From assembly GCA_943704415.1 (NCBI GenBank), contig CALSCO010000864.1, forward strand, positions 1 through 43,899: a stretch of DNA of 43,899 bases, given 5' to 3'. Shown piece after piece: positions 41,177-43,899 of the stretch; position 1 is the first letter of the stretch, and each line of letters opens with the position of its first letter. The notes beneath the pieces were generated by a model that ran no database searches, had not been told where the DNA came from, and worked only from the letters and a program-made list of their open reading frames with translations. Source of the DNA: Parvularia atlantis (Eukaryota > Opisthokonta > Rotosphaerida). The position numbers were made by a program, and so were the translations under genes.

Positions 41177-43311
41177 ATGGTGGCGACGCCGACGACGAAT
41201 GCCGCGCCGTGCGTCGCTCTCTCATGTCGCCCCCCCCGATCGCCGCTCACGACGCGCGACGCACGCAGCCCGGACGACGCCGCGTCCGCGTTCCTCGACA
41301 TGATGGCGGGCGTGACGCTGGGTGGCCCCGGCACGGCGCTCGCGTTCGACGTCGAGGGCATCGGCGCCGAGGACGACGACGTGCTGTCGGAATCCGACTC
41401 GGAGGGCGGCGGCGCGTCCTCGTCCGACGCCAACTCGCTCACGACGGGTGCGGCCGCTGCATCGTGAGGGGGGCTCTGACGTGCGCGTGTGACGTGCGCG
41501 AGCGCAGCCGAGCCGACCGCGCAGCAGCAGCCCGAGCAGACGACGGCGGCCGCTGCACCGCGACGATCCGCGCTGATGCAGCTGTTTGACCGGCTCGACC
41601 GCAAGCGCGCGACGCCGCCGCCGCCGATCAGCACCGACGTCGCCGCCGCATTGGGCAGCGCCGAGTCGATCTCGCGCACGCGGCCGCCGTCGCTCCCACC
41701 CAAGAGCGAGGACGAGGAGAAGCGGCACATCCGCATGCACGAGCAGCTCGTGCGTGACGCGCAGAAGCGCGAGGAGCGCAAGATCGCCGAGCGGCGGCAG
41801 CGGCGCGAGGTCCGCGAGAAGGTGCGCGTCCCGTTTGCCTGCTTGCTGTATGCCGCCTGCTCACGTCGACGCTCACAGCACATGGCCGAGCTGACCGCCG
41901 TCTGGGTCAACGACATCATCCCAAAGTGGCCGAGCAAGTCGCAGGAGCACCGCACGCGGCAGCTGTGGAAGCAGGGCCTGCCGCCCAAGGGTGCGTGCGT
42001 GCGGGCTCGTGTTGCTTGGCTGGCCTGACGAGCGTGTGACGGGGACAGTGCGCGGCAGAGTGTGGACGCTCGGTGTGGGCAACGCGCTCAACGTGACCGA
42101 CGACCTCTTTGCAATTTGCCTCAAGCGCGCGCGGCTCGCGCTGCAGGCGCAGGTATGTTGCCGCAGCTGTGGGCGTGGTGCGGCGCGGCTTATCGCGTGA
42201 ATGCAGACGACGGCCGAGGAGGCCGCGCGGGCCAAGCGCGCGAGCGGCGAGGGCGAGGGTGAGGGCGGCGACGCACCTCTCACGATGGCCGCCGCAGCCA
42301 CCGTCGGGCGCGAGGACACGGTCGCGCTGATCGGCGTCGACCTCAACCGGACGTTCCCGCAGCTGGGCATCTTCCAGGCGGGCGGGCCGCTGTACGAGCC
42401 GCTGCGCGAGGTCCTGATGGTGCACACGCGCGCTGTTGTGGTGCCGTCGTGGACTGACGCGGGCGAAACAGGCGTACGTGTCGTACCGGCCCGACATCGG
42501 CTACATGCAGGGCATGTCGTTCCTGGCCGCAATGCTGCTGCTCAACATGGACGAGCGCGACGCGTTCAAGGTACGATCAGGGCGGTTTTACGTGCACGCG
42601 CGCTGACGCAGCGCGGCAGACGCTGTGCAACCTGCTCAACCGGCGCTGCCACATGTCGTTCTTCCAGCTCGACATGGCCAAGATCGAGGGCTACAAGGCG
42701 AGCGCGCGAGCGTGTGCCGCATGTGTCGCACGAGCTGACCACGGCGCGCAGATGATCCTCACGACACTGATCCAGGAGCACCTGCCGACGACGCACGAGG
42801 TGTTTACGCGGCTCAACATCTCGGTCGACATCTTCATGTACGAGGTGCGCAGCAGCGGCGGCGGCGGCGGCGGCGCGCGGCGGGTGCGCGTGGCTGACCG
42901 GCGCGCGGCAGTGGGTGCTCACGTTGTTCAGCAAGTCGCTGCCGCTCGAGATCTCGTCGCGCATCTGGGACCGCTACATCCTCCAGGGCGAGGTGCGCGC
43001 GGCGGCCGGCTTAGCCGTGCATCTGATGCTGTCGCGCACCCCCAGCGCTTCCTGTTCCGCGTGTGCCTCGGCGTGCTGCACTACCTCGAGAAGCAGTTTG
43101 AGGACGCCACGTTCGAGACGGCCGCGTTCGACCTGACGCATCTCCCGCACGACGTCGAGATCGAGGTGCGTGCCGCCGCGTGCACTTGCTGCTGCCACTC
43201 AGCGCCCGTCCCCGCGCGCAGGAGTTTTTCGTGCACGTCGACTCGATCCACATCTCCAAGCCGCGCTTCGCGGCGCTGCACGCGGCGGCCTTCCCTGGCG
43301 TTGCTCTCTGA
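41177..43311 (+). CDS. TBC-domain Rab GTPase-activating protein, TBC1D12/TBC1D14-like
   Basis: TBC proteins switch Rab GTPases off; TBC1D14 acts on recycling endosomes and autophagy. The ATG at 41177 begins [10 protein letters not shown]; an intron of about 59 nt (from 41210) joins to [14 protein letters not shown]. An acidic, disordered N-terminus and a charged coiled-coil stretch ([20 protein letters not shown] and following) precede [20 protein letters not shown], then [11 protein letters not shown] and [20 protein letters not shown]. The TBC domain holds both catalytic fingers: the Arg finger in [20 protein letters not shown] and the Gln finger in [60 protein letters not shown] and [20 protein letters not shown] follow, across about ten introns. 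The end [14 protein letters not shown] with TGA at 43309-43311 matches the usual end of the family. GAP activity is therefore likely. Confidence 0.92.
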
Positions 43312-43562
43312 TTTGTTTTTTTTTTTCTGCTTGTGCGACCACGAGAGTTAGAGCGGCCACAGAGCGGGTTAGACTACGTTCAGCGACCACGAGAGTTAGA
43401 GCGACCACGAGAGTTGGAGCGACCACAGAGAGGGTCACGGAGCGACCAACAGAGAGGGTCAGAATACGTCCAGCAACAGCACCTACAGTTATAACTGGTG
43501 CGGGAAGACAGGCGACGCCTCTTACAAAAGTGCCTTTTTAAACCTAAACTGAACTCCTTGTG
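43312..43562. other. Spacer of lower GC content containing a degenerate minisatellite
   Basis: After the TBC gene stop come a T-run (a likely 3' UTR/processing signal, 43311-43326), the imperfect repeats at 43338-43470, and an AT-richer stretch (ctacagttataactggtgcg; tttttaaacctaaactgaac). The composition differs clearly from the host genes. It may be decayed transposon flank. Confidence 0.6.
43338..43470. repeat. Imperfect GCGACCACGAGAGTTAGA-type tandem repeats (about six)
   Basis: Units beginning GCGACCAC or GCGGCCAC and continuing with AGAG plus T/G-rich bases occur near 43340, 43356, 43383, 43400, 43418 and 43440. A longer period is hinted at by actacgttcagc (about 43371) and atacgtccagc (about 43465). 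The copies differ from each other, so the array is older than the coding minisatellites elsewhere in the window. Confidence 0.7.
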
Positions 43563-43898
43563 TCACTGTGGAGCCGAGTCGTCCTTGGTGGCACCTTTCT
43601 CCGGGCCCGAGGCAGCCTCAGGGGTTTCCCGCCGCATCACGAGCAGTGCTCGTGGTTCTTGAGATAAGCCAGGCCAGTTCCAGTTCAAACCAGACGCGAT
43701 GTCCTTGATGGCGACGCTGCCGACTCTGCTTGCTTGTTGCAGGTCGGCCACCTGACGGTCGAGGTCACCGCGTTGGTGGTCGGACGAGAGGCGAGCGTAG
43801 CAGATCGTCGTCTTGTTGGCGTTGCTTGCCGTGACGGGCGTCTGGTCTTGGAAGAGAACACGAACGTCGTCGAGGTTGTACCGGCGACATTGCCCGAC
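43563..43898 (-). mobile_element. IS607-family serine recombinase (TnpA) remnant, 5' end off window
   Basis: On the minus strand, from the window edge, the frame reads CRRYNLDDVRVLF (end of the MerR-like DNA-binding part), then TTICYARLSSDHQRGDLDRQ, VADLQQASRVGSVAIKDIAS and GLNWNWPGL. YARLSS carries the nucleophilic serine, and the R-x-S-S-x-x-x-Q...DLxRQ and IKDIxSGLNW blocks are characteristic of IS607 transposases, which occur in bacteria, giant viruses and some eukaryotes. The recombinase similarity ends after GLNWNWPGL, and the frame closes at 43563 without the second half of the catalytic domain, so this copy is dead. The partner gene usually found downstream (tnpB or its eukaryotic relative Fanzor) is not present on the window side. 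Its base composition is milder than that of the host genes, consistent with transfer. Confidence 0.7.
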
Positions 43899-43899
43899 C

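Noticed and set aside
43312-43562. tnpB/Fanzor gene next to the IS607 fragment
   Set aside because: No frame with RuvC-like or zinc-ribbon motifs is present on the window side; any partner would have to lie outside the window.

Overview
This is a GC-rich, gene-dense nuclear segment from a eukaryote. Almost every gene is cut by very short introns (about 28-90 nt; intron 1 of calmodulin is the long exception). The 5' splice site is usually GTGCGY, with a CTGAC/CTCAC-like branch point close to the CAG acceptor. The gene set points to an opisthokont and most probably an early-diverging (zoosporic-type) fungus. On the fungal side are a Bor1-type borate transporter, yeast-like Atp11, a C2H2 factor with a fungal-style finger, and a remnant that looks like a Plavaka-type transposase. 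On the side usually seen in animals and basal opisthokonts are SepSecS, C2CD5, FBXO3, an IFI44-like GTPase, a LARGE-type GT49 and a Gal3ST-type sulfotransferase. The lineage is inferred and the species is not identified.

Layout. 1-510: 3' end of an unknown gene (+). 673-1566: SEPSECS (+), which stops near residue 243, before the PLP-lysine half. 1645-3578: unknown nuclear-looking protein (-). 3881-5043: SurE-type phosphatase (-). 5156-7882: five-finger, glutamine-rich C2H2 factor (-). 8467-10255 (-) and 10279-11675 (+): a GT49 glycosyltransferase and a galactose sulfotransferase whose start codons lie only 23 bp apart. 11727-14052: ubiquitin-specific protease (-). 14113-18183: C2CD5 (-). 18490-19255: calmodulin (-). 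19483-20628: unknown protein (+). 20629-21423: gene-poor, with a degraded transposase piece. 21424-22932 (-) and 22968-24057 (+): borate transporter and ATP11, head to head with 35 bp between starts. 24157-24959: GPATCH4 (-). 25119-31587: full ABCC/MRP transporter (+). 31639-33847: FBXO3 (-). 33955-39104: SF3B3 (+). 39372-41029: IFI44-like GTPase behind a consensus TATA box (+). 41177-43311: TBC1D12/14-type Rab-GAP (+). 43338-43470: degenerate minisatellite. 43563-43898: broken IS607-type serine recombinase (-), running off the window.

Most genes are unrelated housekeeping or signalling functions packed with 20-300 bp spacers: splicing, nucleolar G-patch protein, ATP synthase assembly, ubiquitin cycle, calcium and membrane traffic. 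The one pair that makes functional sense together is GT49 plus sulfotransferase, both predicted type II Golgi enzymes that could build and sulfate the same surface glycan. The most unusual items are the half-length SEPSECS, that glycan gene pair with its tiny shared promoter, and the prokaryotic-type IS607 recombinase fragment at the right edge. Coordinates of multi-exon genes run from start codon to stop codon and include introns.
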